Counted from the stretch's first letter, positions 12,420 through 23,938 are shown. The stretch is 64,000 bases of DNA from Gracilaria gracilis (GCA_030374805.1 JARGSG010000057.1:124001-188000); one strand, 5' to 3'. A program made the numbers and translations. Notes: generated by a model from the sequence alone, not told the origin.

Positions 12420-12911
12420 TGTCGTACAAATGCCGATGAAGTGTGGGGTGGACTGTCGTAAGAGGGGGCTCGTGGGATCAAACTATAAGGGGAAAACCCA
12501 AACAACCAATATGATAGTAGGGCACCTGAAACCCGCAGGTGCAAAAGGCGGGGAAACTACTATAGACCAGGTAGGTGTACTGCACGGTAGTAGACATCGA
12601 CGCGAGGTAAGAACTGAATAGTAGTTGAGTAACAAGTGGCCGAGATGGTATAGTTACTGCGCTAAATGTGCATCACTTTAAAATCGACGAGAGAGAAGGC
12701 GAGCTGCACCGCAATGTAGCAAGGTGCACCCACCCAATTTCCCGTGCGGGCATGATTTCATCGGCTGCGCCCATGGCCCATTGTCATGAGCCAGCAATGT
12801 TAAACTACACTAAATTAAAAACTAAAATTTTTCAAATGGGTGAAGTGCAGCCAGCGGGTCACACAGGTAAGCCCATATGGCACTAACTTACTGAGGTCCT
12901 ATTATACTACA
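12420..12911 (-). repeat. Element A 5' LTR
   Basis: On the minus strand the LTR starts TGTAGTATAATAGG at 12,911 and ends TTGTACGACA at 12,420 (492 bp). It aligns with the element B LTRs at 17,086-17,581 and 46,335-46,842, including the shared ACTATACCATCT and TCAGGTGCCC blocks. A degenerate primer-binding-like TGCTCTCCCAA follows. The TG...CA ends are those of LTR retrotransposons. Confidence 0.85.
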
Positions 12912-13027
12912 TAGAGACTTTCGACTTGTAACTGGTTTGACGATCATAGGACTGGAAAAGAAAGTCTTTTTGAGAGTAATTATTTCACTACGTTGTGCTT
13001 AACTGCAAATAGTTTAGACAGAACAGT

Positions 13028-13235
13028 CGAATATAATATAGTGGCACGCACTTACGTATTACGACCACTAACTTTGATTGCATCACGACCAGGCAGCTAA
13101 CATAAGTAGGTAGCTCACTCTAGGGGTAGAACTACTCTTAGTATAGTCATCGACAGTGCGTCGGTCCAGGTTGTGTAAAGATGTTCATTACCAGTTTACT
13201 CCAACCTTCACTACCTTTCATATGGTAGCATCTAA
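13028..13235 (+). repeat. Direct repeat R2, copy 1
   Basis: Matches 13,790-13,990 in the same orientation at roughly 80% identity. Shared blocks include GTATTACGACC, GATTGCATCACGACCAG, TAAGTAGGTAGCTCACTCTA and GTAAAGATGTTCA. No terminal inverted repeats are evident. Confidence 0.85.
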
Positions 13236-13789
13236 GTTCGATTCACGCCACTTGAATCACTCAGTCGCGCAACGACCCAGCAAGAAGGACCGTGGTTAAT
13301 TAACGTAGTCCAGAGAAAATGGCAACGCTGTGTATTTTACACCGTAAACCTGAAGCGCAGGACCAGGCAAAGGTCAAGGGCGCTGAAGAGATAATGTTCA
13401 AAATCGCTAAACAACGAAAAGTTGTGTCGTTTATGGATATCAACAGACGGCGTATGCTTAAATGTATCTTAACGCTTAATGAAGGGACGTTCACGATGTA
13501 TGGAATTATAATGCCTCTGTGATGCAGGACAATTAAATGTTTAAGTTCTCTTCATCATGGTATGAGGATAGTTCGAGGTAGTTGAGGAAGACCCAAAAAG
13601 AAGTAACTATCAGATTTCGATGACGAAAACGAGAAGTTTCAAGCCCCATATATATATCTAAATGGTAACAAAAGTTAATAAGATACGAATGAGGGAGAGA
13701 GGCTAAATATTGTTATTGACAAAAAAGTATATGAAAAATCAACGATCTACGAATGCTTGAATCGATGCGGACATCAATTTTAAAGAGAA

Positions 13790-13990
13790 GGTGAATGTAA
13801 TATAGTTCGACCCACTTTTGTATTACGACCGCTACCTGTGATTGCATCACGACCAGCCAGTTAGTATAAGTAGGTAGCTCACTCTAGGAGTGTAGCTACT
13901 ATTAGTCTAGTCATCGATAGTGCCTCGGTCTTGGTTTTGTAAAGATGTTCAATACCAGTCTACCACAACCTGCACTACCTTAAAGTCAAC
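13790..13990 (+). repeat. Direct repeat R2, copy 2
   Basis: Second copy of the 13,028-13,235 repeat, about 760 bp downstream. The pair flanks about 560 bp with a 67-codon open frame (13,319-13,522) that I do not recognise. The arrangement could be LTR-like or a degenerate tandem array. Confidence 0.85.
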
Positions 13991-15139
13991 AATTCTGGCT
14001 TCATCAGATTTCAAAGATACTTTGCTGCATAGAAATAGCTTTGCCATGAGTAACAATGAGATTTTGATGACATGTAGAACTAGATTTATTAGTGCTTATT
14101 CTACGTGCAGCGTAACGGAAGAAGTGGTTCATTAAACGGATATTTTTTCGTCTTATGACTATGCAAAGATAGATCATTTGGAGTTGTTTCAGTATTCTGC
14201 ATCTTATACGGCGATCGTGGTATTGATATATCCACCCACCCAACCCGGGAAAGTATTTTTCTTTCGAGTGTAATTAATGCATTGATTTGTGCTTAAAGGC
14301 ATGGTGTTTAGATACGGAAGGGCAGACTTCTCTCTTTACCAGACGTTAACGATCATACACCGCATAGCAATAGTTGTGCGATGAGTAATGGCTATTCTTG
14401 ACGCGGGCACTTCCATGTCTATGAACATAATAAGAGTATCTAGGAAGAAACAAAAGAATATTCTTCATTAAAAACAATTAGGAACAACAAAGCTGCTTCT
14501 CTGACATATGAGCCCGGAGGGCTCGATAAAATTGAACATTACGCAAAAATCCAAGTAGCAAAATTTAAGGCAATTGGTAATATGAAATCATTCATATGTT
14601 CTGAAATACATATCGAGTGTTTTTGCAGTACTCATTATTGAGAACTGGTCGTAAATTGGTCGAACAAAATAAATTCACTTTTGATATATCAGTACTTCAG
14701 TAAATTTTGTAACAACAGCAATATGCGCAGGTAAGTTGTCAACGCCCGCATAAGACCATGAATATAATTTAAGCATCAACACGTTATTGGTTGAAAAAGA
14801 TGTACACCACATGAAATAAAAAAGTTTGTAATAGCACAAAAGCAAAAATTTCAGAAAATGCTAAATATATGTAACACTAGAAAATTTAGTATTTGCGGGG
14901 GGCAGAAATATATCCGCAGGTGAGCAAATCATACCCCAGCGCACAAGCCTGAGGACTTGTGGCTGGGTGTTAAGATGAAGAAAACCTTTTTCTACAATAC
15001 TAGTTTCACTTTGCATGTACCGTAAAATTAATTTAAAGACAAACTTCAATAAATTACCATAGAAATTCAAGGACAGACGATATGTTATTCTCCAAATGTC
15101 CATTTACATATACATGAATAGTTTACTGTGTTGCTAAGA
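13991..15139. other. No recognisable gene
   Basis: AT-rich sequence downstream of repeat R2. The open frames are short and have no recognisable composition or motif. Nothing else is seen. Confidence 0.5.
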
Positions 15140-16046
15140 GACTTTGAAAAGAGGGTGATCTGAGTGAAGAAATAGCTGTGTGGTATTGAGCACCGAAGAG
15201 AAACATGTTGCATGCAAATCAAGACGGTGCATGAATACATGAATTAGAATAAAAAATGTTGGAGCCTTCGTAAAAGTGTTTCGTGTGGTGCCCTTATTTC
15301 TTCATAAATCTGCTTGCCACGAATTGTTCGAAAGTGATGTCTTTGTACACATTTTGGGTTCTTTTACGTATCATCTCAGATAATTTTCTGATTTACTTTC
15401 CATAAATGAGATAACTTAAGTATGAAAATTTTGAGATCTGAAAACTTTCCAGCAGGAAAGGGCCCTTGACCCCAAATAATCATCCCTTTTTTGTACAAAT
15501 CGCAAACTCGTATCTCAAGGCTTGTCCGTTCAACTTATGACTGTACCAGATTGGTGAAAAAGCTTTCGGCCAATATATTCTGAAGTCCACTCGATCAACG
15601 GAACTGTGTACATATCTGTGCAAGAATGGCCTGTCCGAATCTCGAAGATTCCACTGTATCTGCCCAAGAACTACTTTTCGTCTTTCATAGTAAAACATAA
15701 GAAAAGTATATTCACCTCCCACATTCATACTAGATAGGCGGTGAAGCACAATTTTTCCCTTGATTCGAAATGTTTTTGGATCTGTTCCGGACCAAATGCT
15801 GTTCACATTTTCCGTCTCGTATATTTTCAGAAAAAGCAGTGACAAAAGAAGATGAACCGGTGTTGTCTTTTTTGGTATTGCGTCCATAATCTTTTCCCAA
15901 ATAGTGACACACATATGCGACGATATTCGAAATAGAGACTTTTGTTTCGGCTCAAACGTTGCGGAGCTGAATCCTGAAGCCTTGTTCATTATCGTCAACG
16001 CATGATCATAAAATATTTTTCCCCTGAAACTCTCATTGTAGTACAC
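15140..16046 (-). pseudogene. PIF/Harbinger-type (DDE_Tnp_4-like) transposase, dead copy
   Basis: A 188-codon minus-strand frame (15,480-16,046) contains SSVDRVDFRIYWPKAFSPIWYSHKLNGQALRYE. This matches the style of the first catalytic aspartate region of DDE_Tnp_4-type transposases (DGxDFxI...P....WYSHKxxGxGLRYE). The frame is closed by a stop directly after CTKKG at 15,480. Clear homologous sequence continues beyond it as LFGVKGPFPAGKFSDLKIF, then IRGKQIYEE and a HETLLRRLQ-like part, with further stops and a frame change. The copy is therefore inactive. The usual catalytic domain continues past the second and third acidic residues, but I cannot place these with certainty. Terminal inverted repeats were not found. 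Confidence 0.7.
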
Positions 16047-17085
16047 GTACAGATTTCAGATAGGAAGGATACCTCAGTCACGAACCAAATACTGACGAGA
16101 CCAACAAAAGCTCTTGAAAAGTTCTGTAGTGAACAATTTGTACTATGATGGGCTCCTTCCATACGAGAAAGCACCCTAATTCCGGCTAAGCTTCAGATTC
16201 TGCCCATGTATCCCACTGGTACAAGACCCAAACGTCAAAAATGTACAGAAGTTTTTGAAACACGTGCTTTTATATATCAGAAGGATGCTTTTGGACCTAT
16301 TGAATCTGCAAAGTAAATTTTATGCTTTAATGTATCGTTCAAAGACCAAAAATATCATAATAGCGCAATTTTTTCCATAGAATTTGTTTACTCGGTAAGG
16401 GTCGACGTAATCTAAATGGTTTGCGTTATAATTCTTATTGTATTACGTCATTTTAGAAAGGCCACAGTGTAAAATGAAGCAATTAGGATACCAAAAGAAA
16501 AGCTACGAAAATACAAAAATGTGCGATTATGTGCAAATTTCACCGTTTTGAAGCGCTGGATTTCAATAATTAGGGTTGGTGAAAACAATTTCACTTTGCG
16601 ATTCTCAGCATCAAACCTTCTCTATTATTGCTGGAATATATTGAAAACAGCTGTAGCTGGTAAAGAAGCCTATTGAACGGCTAAAACATAATACAAGATT
16701 TGCGTTTCTATTTGACATGAAGGTAATATATATAATCAAGTAACCATATTTCAGCCGGTTCACAATACTTCGACCGGAGTGCTTCAAATCCCATTTCAAA
16801 TCTCATGTAAGAGAACAATGGAGCAATCCCTTCGGCGGGGCTCCGTACATTGACAGTACAAGCTCGGTCTCGGAAGAAGGAATTTTTTCTCTTGTATTTG
16901 TCTCCCTTCATTGGAAGCATGTGAAACTTAGCCTTAGAGCGTCATGAGTACTTAGGGTTCTCTGATATCGGTGCAAAATACGCACAAACCGCAATATACA
17001 ATATTCTGTGTGATGAGGACTTCTGTTGCCAATGAGCAAAAGTCCGTCTTCTCTGTACTTTGAGCCCCATAAATATTTTACCCCT
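16047..17085. other. No recognisable gene; left flank of element B
   Basis: AT-rich sequence with only short open frames on the minus strand (60-80 codons) and no recognisable motif. It ends at the 5' LTR of element B. The five bases before that LTR (CCCCT) are not repeated after the presumed 3' LTR at 46,843 (GTGGT). Confidence 0.5.
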
Positions 17086-17581
17086 TGTAGTACAATGAGA
17101 CCTAGGTTGGTGCCACTTGTGCCTACTTGTACGCCTTGCTGGCTGCACTGCACCCAATTGGGATTCTCTATTTTATAATTTATAATTTCTAATTTAGTCT
17201 AGCTTAACATTGCTGGTCCAGGACAATAGGTCATGGGCGTAGCCGATGACGTCATAACCATATGGGAGATCGGCGTCGGTGCACCTTGTATATATTGTGG
17301 TGCCCCTCCCCTTCCCCATCAGGTATTGTAAAATCAGCCACCATTAGGGCGGTAACTATACCATCTTGGTCACTTGCTACTCTACCACTATTCAGTTTTT
17401 ATCGCGCGTCGACGTTTACTACTGTACACCTACACGGTCTAGACTAGTTGTCTCGCCGTTTGCCCATGCGAGTTTCAGGTGCCCTGCCACCATATTGGTT
17501 GTGTGTTTTTCCTCTTTAGGTTGAGCCCTCGCGCGCTACCTCTACCAAGCGGACCCATACCTTCCCAGTATTTGTACGACA
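17086..17581 (+). repeat. Element B 5' LTR
   Basis: 496 bp, starting TGTAGTACAATGAG and ending TTTGTACGACA. It aligns with the element A LTR (12,420-12,911, minus) and with 46,335-46,842. The start TGTAGTxCAA is shared with elements A, C and E, which implies related integrases. Confidence 0.88.
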
Positions 17582-17584
17582 TTT

Positions 17585-17595
17585 TGGTCTCCCGA
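17585..17595 (+). promoter_or_regulatory. Primer-binding-like site of element B
   Basis: TGGTCTCCCGA lies three bases after the 5' LTR. The same 11 bases occur three bases after the element C 5' LTR (32,783-32,793). TGG followed by a conserved stretch right after the LTR is the usual form of a tRNA primer site. It predicts a primer tRNA ending TCGGGAGACCA, whose identity I cannot name. Confidence 0.7.
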
Positions 17596-17729
17596 GCTAG
17601 ACGTTTCTTAGTTTTGTTGTACCTTTACTGGTGAACAGAAGAATTTCGAAAGGATTCTAGAAGATCACACACCTATTTGGTTTCGTAGGAATACTCACGA
17701 AGCAATTGAATACCACTATTTAGTCACTA

Positions 17730-19110
17730 TGGAAGGACCTACAAAGATTATTCGTGGCTCTAGCGCGTCACCTAGCCACAAGGGTTCTGGTGCGGCTACG
17801 GCCGTCAAACCCATTCTGGATAATCCCGAGGAGCTGCTCTGGCAACCTCGGCCCTGAACCCAAAAAGATACGGGCACTCAGCCTCTGTTGGCTCCTGAAC
17901 CTATTAAGGATTTGTCGACAACGGTTGAGGACCTTTGGCCCCTATTGGAAGATCGAGCGAATGCTCTTTTTACCGCTACGGTTACTGAAGCTATGACCTC
18001 TATGGACATGGACGCCGTTACCCGTTTGGTATTTGATTGAACCGTGAACGAGCTCTCTCAGCGCATATCTCAATTGGTAGAAACATAGCTCTTAACGGGT
18101 GCCCGGGAGCATATCTACAGAGTGGTTCAATACCTTCGGGTTTCTGAAAGAATGGCGGAAGCCAAAACGCCTGGGGTGAATATAGCTACTAGCATATTAC
18201 AAGGGATTCCTGCAGGTTCTCCCGCCCCAAGCAAGCCAATTCCGGCCGATAGTTCGTACCTACAAGGTTCAAGGCATGGTCAAGAGGGCCATATATAGAT
18301 GGGCCCTCGAGACATGTACTTGCCACCCGTTGGACGTAAACTTCAAAAGGATACGAAGACTCGTGGACCTGAGGATGATTCGTCTGGCCCAGAAGAGGTG
18401 CGACGAAGAAGAAACTGCAAGGGTAAGGAAAAGAGGAGGAAGAAGGGAAAGAGTTGTGTCTACGACTCTGACCCGGATTCTTCGAGCTCCGATACCGATA
18501 TTGGTTCATTGTAGGATGGTCACTGTAAAGGTAGATTCCGTAAAGGTAAGAAGAAACGGTACGAGTCGTCCGACTCGGTTTCGGACACCGATACAACCCT
18601 AGAGGTGCTTCAGCCGCTGAACTATCTGTTTACCAAAGCGGTTAATTAAAGGTCAGATCGGTTTGGAAACCGATCCTCTGCTTACACCCGAGAGGGTGGG
18701 TAGAAGAACACCAAGCACCATAAGAAGCTCAGCTTCCCGATGGGTGATACTACCTTCACAGATGATGATCCCATTGCGGTAATTGAGTTTCTGCAGAAGT
18801 TCGAGATTGCATGTGACCAAAATGGGGTTCCCGAAGGTGCTCCCATGTGGTTATTCGAGTTCTACCTTAAAGGTCAAGCTTACCAATTGCTGCAAAACAG
18901 GCTTCGTGGAAATACCCTGGCGATTGGTGAAGAGGGAACAGAGATGTTAGAGAAGTATCCAGAAGTGGTTAATTTCATGCTGGAAACCTACGCTACAGAT
19001 GAGGTTATCCAAGAACGTTACGCTGAGGTGCAGGCATATCGCCAGCGCTCTAGCCAAACCGAAATGGAATTCTCGTCGGGCCTTTGGAATCTGGCCACCT
19101 GATGCAGTAA
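17730..19110 (+). CDS. Element B gag
   Basis: An ATG at 17,730 begins MEGPTKIIRGSSASPSHKG. The following parts match element A gag segment by segment: the TQPLLAPEPIKDL segment, the RLVFD end of one helix, the basic KKGKSC linker and the DSDPDSSSSDTDIGS acidic linker. A capsid-like part follows (GDTTFTDDDPIAVIEFLQKFEIACDQNG and onward to 19,102), similar to the element C gag capsid region. The gene is broken at several points and is a fossil. Confidence 0.82.
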
Positions 19111-19111
19111 T

Positions 19112-20281
19112 TTGTTTACCACTAGTAGGTTGAAGCCTCTTTTTGCCGAAAGTTTCGACAAAGCAATCCGTTTGCAGGTACCCAACTGCCTGGGAAACAA
19201 CCGTAAGGTGAACTATAATGGGCTAGTCCGTTACTCCCAAGGGGTCGGCGACACTCTCCGTCATAGTAGGAAGCCATTGGCTCTCCATACCTCAAAGGAC
19301 AAACCGAAACGGTCAGTATTGGAGCTAGATGAAAGCACTCCCTCAGAGGGTGATTCACTCATCCGCGTACCAACATGGATGGCGGTTCTTCTTGTGACTG
19401 CGCCGCAGGCTCAGTCACGGTCCCTTTCTATTGTTAATTGGTCGTCTACAGTACCACCAGTCTCGGTAAGGTCGCTACCAAGTGCGGTGAGCACTCAGCA
19501 AACCTCAACGGGTGGTTCGCAAGCATCCTCATATGCCACCGCACCGACCAATCTGGTTACCAGACCTACCTCTATGGCAATGCGTGATACCCAGACAGAT
19601 TCCTCAGTTTGCTGGCTCTGTTTATCGCCAGACCATCTGGCGAACCGATGTGACAAAATACCCCCAGGGGTGCGAAAAAATCTAATCAGTGCCAGGCAGC
19701 AGAACCACCGTAACCTATATAGATCTGGAAAGAGTGTACGAGCTCAACCATCTCCATCTCAGGTTCATCTCGACGAGGGCACACCAATCTTGGAGAAGGA
19801 CAGTTCCGCTAAAAAGGAGCAGGAAAACACCGAATGGTTAGCGCAGGGGCCAACTCTATCCGTGAATTGGCTGCGCCCGTCGATACCGGAACGGAAAACC
19901 TTAAAAGTAGAAAAAGAAGAATCAGATGTATTCAATTTGGTGTGTCTGATGAAGTACAAAAACGATAAAGTTAATGCTTCAATAAGCTTTCTCAACTACC
20001 TACAGGTTCCCGTTGCGTGTGTACTTGATACCACCGCCGATCCGAATGTTCTAAACGCTCGCGTCATACCCGACGCCGTCTTGCAGAACATTTGGCCTGC
20101 CCCGACTACCGACCCATTGGTCGGCTCTAATGAGCGCCCATTACACCTTAGAGGAATGTTGACCACTTTGGTACAACTTGAGACCTTGAAGGTGGAGCTC
20201 AATTTCTTTGTGTTGGATCGTCTGGCGACAGACTGTATCCTCGGGACCAGCTCTATTGACAGGCATGTCAAGGCAATTTAG
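19112..20281 (+). CDS. Element B nucleocapsid and aspartic protease
   Basis: A 389-codon open stretch. The CCHC knuckle CWLCLSPDHLANRC is at about 19,610-19,655. The protease has LDTTADPNVLNARV at about 20,020-20,060 and the flap partner DCILGTSSIDRH near 20,235-20,270. Between them is a low-complexity linker rich in Ser, Thr and Pro. It corresponds to element A 8,630-9,819 on the other strand. It is part of a broken fossil. Confidence 0.85.
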   Translation: MFTTSRLKPLFAESFDKAIRLQVPNCLGNNRKVNYNGLVRYSQGVGDTLRHSRKPLALHTSKDKPKRSVLELDESTPSEGDSLIRVPTWMAVLLVTAPQAQSRSLSIVNWSSTVPPVSVRSLPSAVSTQQTSTGGSQASSYATAPTNLVTRPTSMAMRDTQTDSSVCWLCLSPDHLANRCDKIPPGVRKNLISARQQNHRNLYRSGKSVRAQPSPSQVHLDEGTPILEKDSSAKKEQENTEWLAQGPTLSVNWLRPSIPERKTLKVEKEESDVFNLVCLMKYKNDKVNASISFLNYLQVPVACVLDTTADPNVLNARVIPDAVLQNIWPAPTTDPLVGSNERPLHLRGMLTTLVQLETLKVELNFFVLDRLATDCILGTSSIDRHVKAI

Positions 20282-20927
20282 CCAGGGTCCCGAACGGTCG
20301 CTTTCCGTCAGGGTGGTCGTATTGCCATACTAGGTAATACGCAGACCAAAAATGGTTGGCGTGAGAAGCCCAGGTCCAATATACCCACCGAGACGGGATC
20401 AAACAGGATACGGCTCACCAAATTGGTTTCAATCCCGGCTGTGACCCAAATGGTAGTGAATATCTCATGCACGATACCAGGATTGGTAATGCTACAGAAC
20501 CATCCTAGGTTAGTAGAAGGAAATCTCGCCTTGATTGCAAACGGGATCATTGACAACATCCCTAACCAAACCTTCAAGGTGTACTTGAGTAACTTTAGCA
20601 ACCACATTGTCAAGTTACGCAAGAATGTTACTATTGAGATTGCATTACCAGCACCACAAGGGCTTTTTACGGTCTCACCTAGTAAGCTGGCCGAGGTCAC
20701 CACCTCTAAGGAAGGTGAAGGAGTAGATGCGCCATATCCCGCATATGCGCCCGCGTTATCGACAAACACCAAAATGTAACTGGAACCAGTGAGGTATTGG
20801 AGAGAGAAATTCCAAGTCGGTGCAAAGGACCAGGCTCTCCGAAACCGGATCCTGAGACTCAGAAGAATTTGAACCAATTTGGTCGGGCCGATTACCCCCA
20901 ATAGAAACTACAGATCACCGTATTGAC

Positions 20928-21650
20928 ATGGTGTCTGGCTGGAACACCCTTTACGCACAGCCTTACCGAGCAGGTCCGAAAGCCCGTAAGGTTGAGCTCA
21001 ATGAGGTCGAGCGAATGCTCCGTGAAGGTGTCATAGAACCAGCAAATGCGGACTGGGCCAGCCCTGTGGTTCTGGTCACAAGGAAGATTGATACCCGTAT
21101 GCTGTTCTGTGTGGACTACAGAAGGCTGAATAGTATGAATATCACGGATTCGTACCAAATACCTAGAATGGACGAGTGTATAGATTCGTTGGGCAAGGCC
21201 AAGATCTTTACTACGCCCGATTCCAATTGTGGTTATTGGCAGGTACCTATCAGGGAAGAACCAAAAGAACCAAAATACGCTTACTTGCCACGCTGCGTTA
21301 TTCCGCTTCACGCGCATGCGTTTTGGGTGCCGGAAGGCCCCGGCTACCTTTGAGAAGGCGTTAAATATAATCCTTTCGTAGGTGAAGTGTAGAACCGCTC
21401 TGGTGTACATCGATGATGTGATCATATATCCCAGAACCGTATAGAAACACTTCCACCTCGTTAGAGAAGTTCTAAACCTTTTGAGGGAATCTGGAGTAGC
21501 CCTGAAGCTCCGCAAGTGCGAATTCTTCACCAAAGAGGTAGAGTACCTCGGTCATATTATCAGCCCTGGAAGGTTAGAAGTGACGCCGCAGAACACCCGG
21601 GCCGTACAGGAAGCGAAGCGGCCCATGTCTCAAACTGAAATCCGATATTT
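20928..21650 (+). CDS. Element B reverse transcriptase
   Basis: Translation contains the Ty3/gypsy RT opening (YRAGPKARKVELNEVERMLR), the WASPVVLVTRK block, the FCVDYRRLNSMNITDSYQIP block and LGKAKIFTTPDSNCGYWQVP. The catalytic aspartate box region follows around 21,395-21,430 (VYIDDVIIY-like). The order equals that in element C at 36,380-36,880. It is broken in several places. Confidence 0.88.
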
Positions 21651-21656
21651 ATAGGT

Positions 21657-22215
21657 TTGTGCATTGTGTACCGCCGGTTTATCAAGGGCTTCGCCAAGAT
21701 AGCGGCCCTCCTCAACAGGAAGCTGCTGAAAGGCCAACCTACAAGGTTTGAATGTCTCACCAATGAGGAGATGAATGCGTTCGAGGCACTGAAACATGTG
21801 CTCTTGAAACCTTCTATCTTGGCACTACCCAAAGCAGGTTTACGATACACATGGGCTACCGACGCTTCTGACGCCCAGACTGGTGTTTGTCTTATGCAGG
21901 AACAAGAAAAAGGCGACAAACTACCTATAGGGTATTGGAGCTGTGATCTGCACGCTGTAGAAAAAAATTACACGACAACCGAAAAAGAGTGTTTAGCTGT
22001 GGTCTGGAGCATGCTGATGTTCCGTCCCTACCTATATGGTGAAAGGTTTACGCTTCGAGTCGACCATGACGTCCTGAGATAGATACTTGGTCTCGCCGAC
22101 GCATCAGGCAGACTTGCTCGATGGCAGTTACGACTTTCAGAGTTCGAGTACGACGTACAGTACCGCCCAGATATCAAGCAAAAAGTCGCAGATGCAATAT
22201 CTCGCATTAGCACAG
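21657..22215 (+). CDS. Element B RNase H
   Basis: After the connection region (YRRFIKGFAKIAALLNRKLL) come the RNase H motifs YTWATDASDAQTGVCL, KECLAVVWSMLMFRPYLYGE and RVDHDVLR. The region then runs to the DAIS..ST end that normally precedes integrase. RNase H removes the RNA template during cDNA synthesis. It is a fossil gene. Confidence 0.85.
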
Positions 22216-22232
22216 ATTAATTGGCCACGGAG

Positions 22233-22349
22233 CCGGTAGAGACTGATATTCCATGCTTTACCATCTCTATAAAACCTGGTGGTAATGGTGGTACCATCAC
22301 CAACAGGGTTTATATAGGTGGTAAATCATGGGATATTAGCCTCTACCGG
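22233..22349 (+). repeat. Imperfect palindrome P1 in element B pol
   Basis: The segment starting CCGGTAGAGACTGATATTCC is followed, after a short GGTGG-rich centre, by its own inverted copy ending GATATTAGCCTCTACCGG. The arms are about 47 bp with about ten mismatches. Element A at the same place (about 6,780-6,870) has only one copy of this sequence, so the inverted arm was added in B. Confidence 0.85.
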
Positions 22350-22408
22350 TAAAGTCCACTAACCTTCTAAGGTATCAGTGATACCTTAGAAGGTTACTGG
22401 ACTTTACC
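22348..22408 (+). repeat. Near-perfect palindrome P2 in element B pol
   Basis: Thirty-base arms around a single central base, with one mismatch pair (left arm starts GGTAAAGTCC, right arm ends GGACTTTACC). It abuts P1 directly. Only one arm's sequence is present at the matching place in element A. Confidence 0.95.
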
Positions 22409-22475
22409 CGAAGTCGATACGTGGTTTATTTATGCCATTGCTAAGGAAGTACTTGCACTGGATGAAACAGACATA

Positions 22476-23938
22476 ATGCCGACTACCCGTGAGGAATTCT
22501 TGAGAGAGCAAGCAAACGATGTATATTTCCGCTCTCTCATGGACCAAGTAGGTATGAAAGACTCAAACTTTGCCCTCGATCAGAATGGTTTCCTTTCCAG
22601 GCAAGCTCCGATCGACGGTTCTTTTCAAAAAGTGATGCCCAAGGAGCTGTGCCCTCGGGTGCTGTATCTTGCTCACTACCCAGGGATATCAAGACACCCT
22701 GGAGGCACGATAATGTATTACACCTTAAGGGAAGGGTGTTATTGGCCCCATATGGCTCATGATATCTATAACTTTGTAGGTCAGTGCGAGTCATGCGTAC
22801 GAACCCGTGGAGGTTTTCGCAAGTACAAAAAGTACTTGAAACTATTCCCTGCTGCGGGTCCTCTCGAGTTCGTCGCAATGGACTTTCTAGTTCCACTGCC
22901 GAAAACCACAAGGGGATATCAGTACATCATCGTAGTCACCGACAGGTTCTCGAAGCTCACGCGGGCGATACTCTTGAAGGACACGAAACCTACGACCCTC
23001 GCGTTGGCGTTCTTGAACAATTAGATCTACCCGTATGGTGCACCGCTTTATCTACTTACCGACAATGGTTCGAACTTAGCTTCGAAGTTCTTTGAAGCTG
23101 TTTACAACAACTTGGGTATTAAGCACTACTCCACCACTGCCTATCATTCGCAAACGAATAGGCGAGTGGAACGATTTACCCGAACACTAGTATCTAGGTT
23201 ACGCCACTTTAAGGAAGAACAAGAAGATGGTTGGGACGAGCTCGGGCATCCCTTGATGTACGCATATAACCTTCAGGTTCATCGAGCGACGCAAATTACG
23301 CCGTTCGATCTGATACTGTCGAGACACCCATCAGGTATTTTTGTTGAAGGAGTCCAATTTGTAAAAGGAGCTGCCGGCTCGCTCACACCGTCGCAGGTCA
23401 AACGGACTACCCTTTTGAGGTTGAGGCTTGCTCTCAAATATGCGGAGAGTAAGCACACAGCCTCTTAGAAACGGTACAAAGAAGACCACGACCGAAAGGT
23501 AACCCAAGTGGTAACGGCTACGCCGGGTCAATATGTCTTTATCGACCACCCTCTGAAGGAAGCTAAACCACGACCGGGTGATGAAGCCGATAATGAAGCC
23601 ATTGATAGGGATATCAATGCCAAGCTTCTTCCAAAATCATCGGGACCTTTCAAAGTAGTTCCATCGACCGATCACACGGTGACTGTGAACCAAGATGGTG
23701 TAGAGAAAACGATATCTATCGACGGAATCACGGTCGCACCTCGAACGGTTCAAACCAGGAAGGAACGCGGAAAATCCGCGCGTGATCACAAGCCGTTGCC
23801 CGAAGAACTCAGTCCAGAGAAGACAAAATACCCATTGAGGTTAATGATGACGACCCGGACTACGTGGCCCCCGCGGGGATTAAAATTGCTCTTCCAGAGA
23901 AAACACCTTCTCCTAGTGGTAATGACGCTAATCTAAAG
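22476..23938 (+). CDS. Element B integrase
   Basis: The zinc-binding part reads LAHYPGISRHPGGT followed by GQCESCVRTRGG. The catalytic core has FVAMDFLVPLPKT (first acidic residue), a TDNGSN-like second site near 23,060 and HSQTNRRVERFTRT near the third. The C-terminal part (23,508-23,938) includes the SGPFKVVPSTDHTVTVNQDG barrel and an acidic tail (EVNDDDPDYVAPAG). Element E is inserted directly after this, at 23,939, and the chromodomain lies beyond it at 30,835. It is broken in several places. Confidence 0.88.

Larger units (their letters stand above)
4431..12911 (-). mobile_element. Element A: Ty3/gypsy chromodomain LTR retrotransposon (fossil)
   Basis: Minus-strand element read from its 5' LTR (12,420-12,911) leftward: gag, CCHC knuckle, aspartic protease, reverse transcriptase, RNase H, integrase, chromodomain, then a conserved non-coding module. 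Protein similarity to element B is high along the whole length, so the two are the same lineage. The element is old and broken in well over ten places. Its gag is opened by a solo LTR of the element-C type (about 11,440-12,204). No 3' LTR was found at the left end, so the element is probably incomplete there. Domain order (RT-RH-IN, then chromodomain) fits chromoviruses of the Ty3/gypsy group. Confidence 0.9.

Noticed and set aside
12635-12665. tRNA-like D-arm sequence (GTGGCCGAGATGG)
   Set aside because: It lies inside the reverse complement of the element A LTR and is conserved there as LTR sequence. No anticodon or T-arm can be folded around it.
20308-21533. Long minus-strand frames opposite element B RT
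   Set aside because: They are shadows; the plus strand holds the RT motifs in order. The antisense gene of this lineage lies elsewhere, after the chromodomain.
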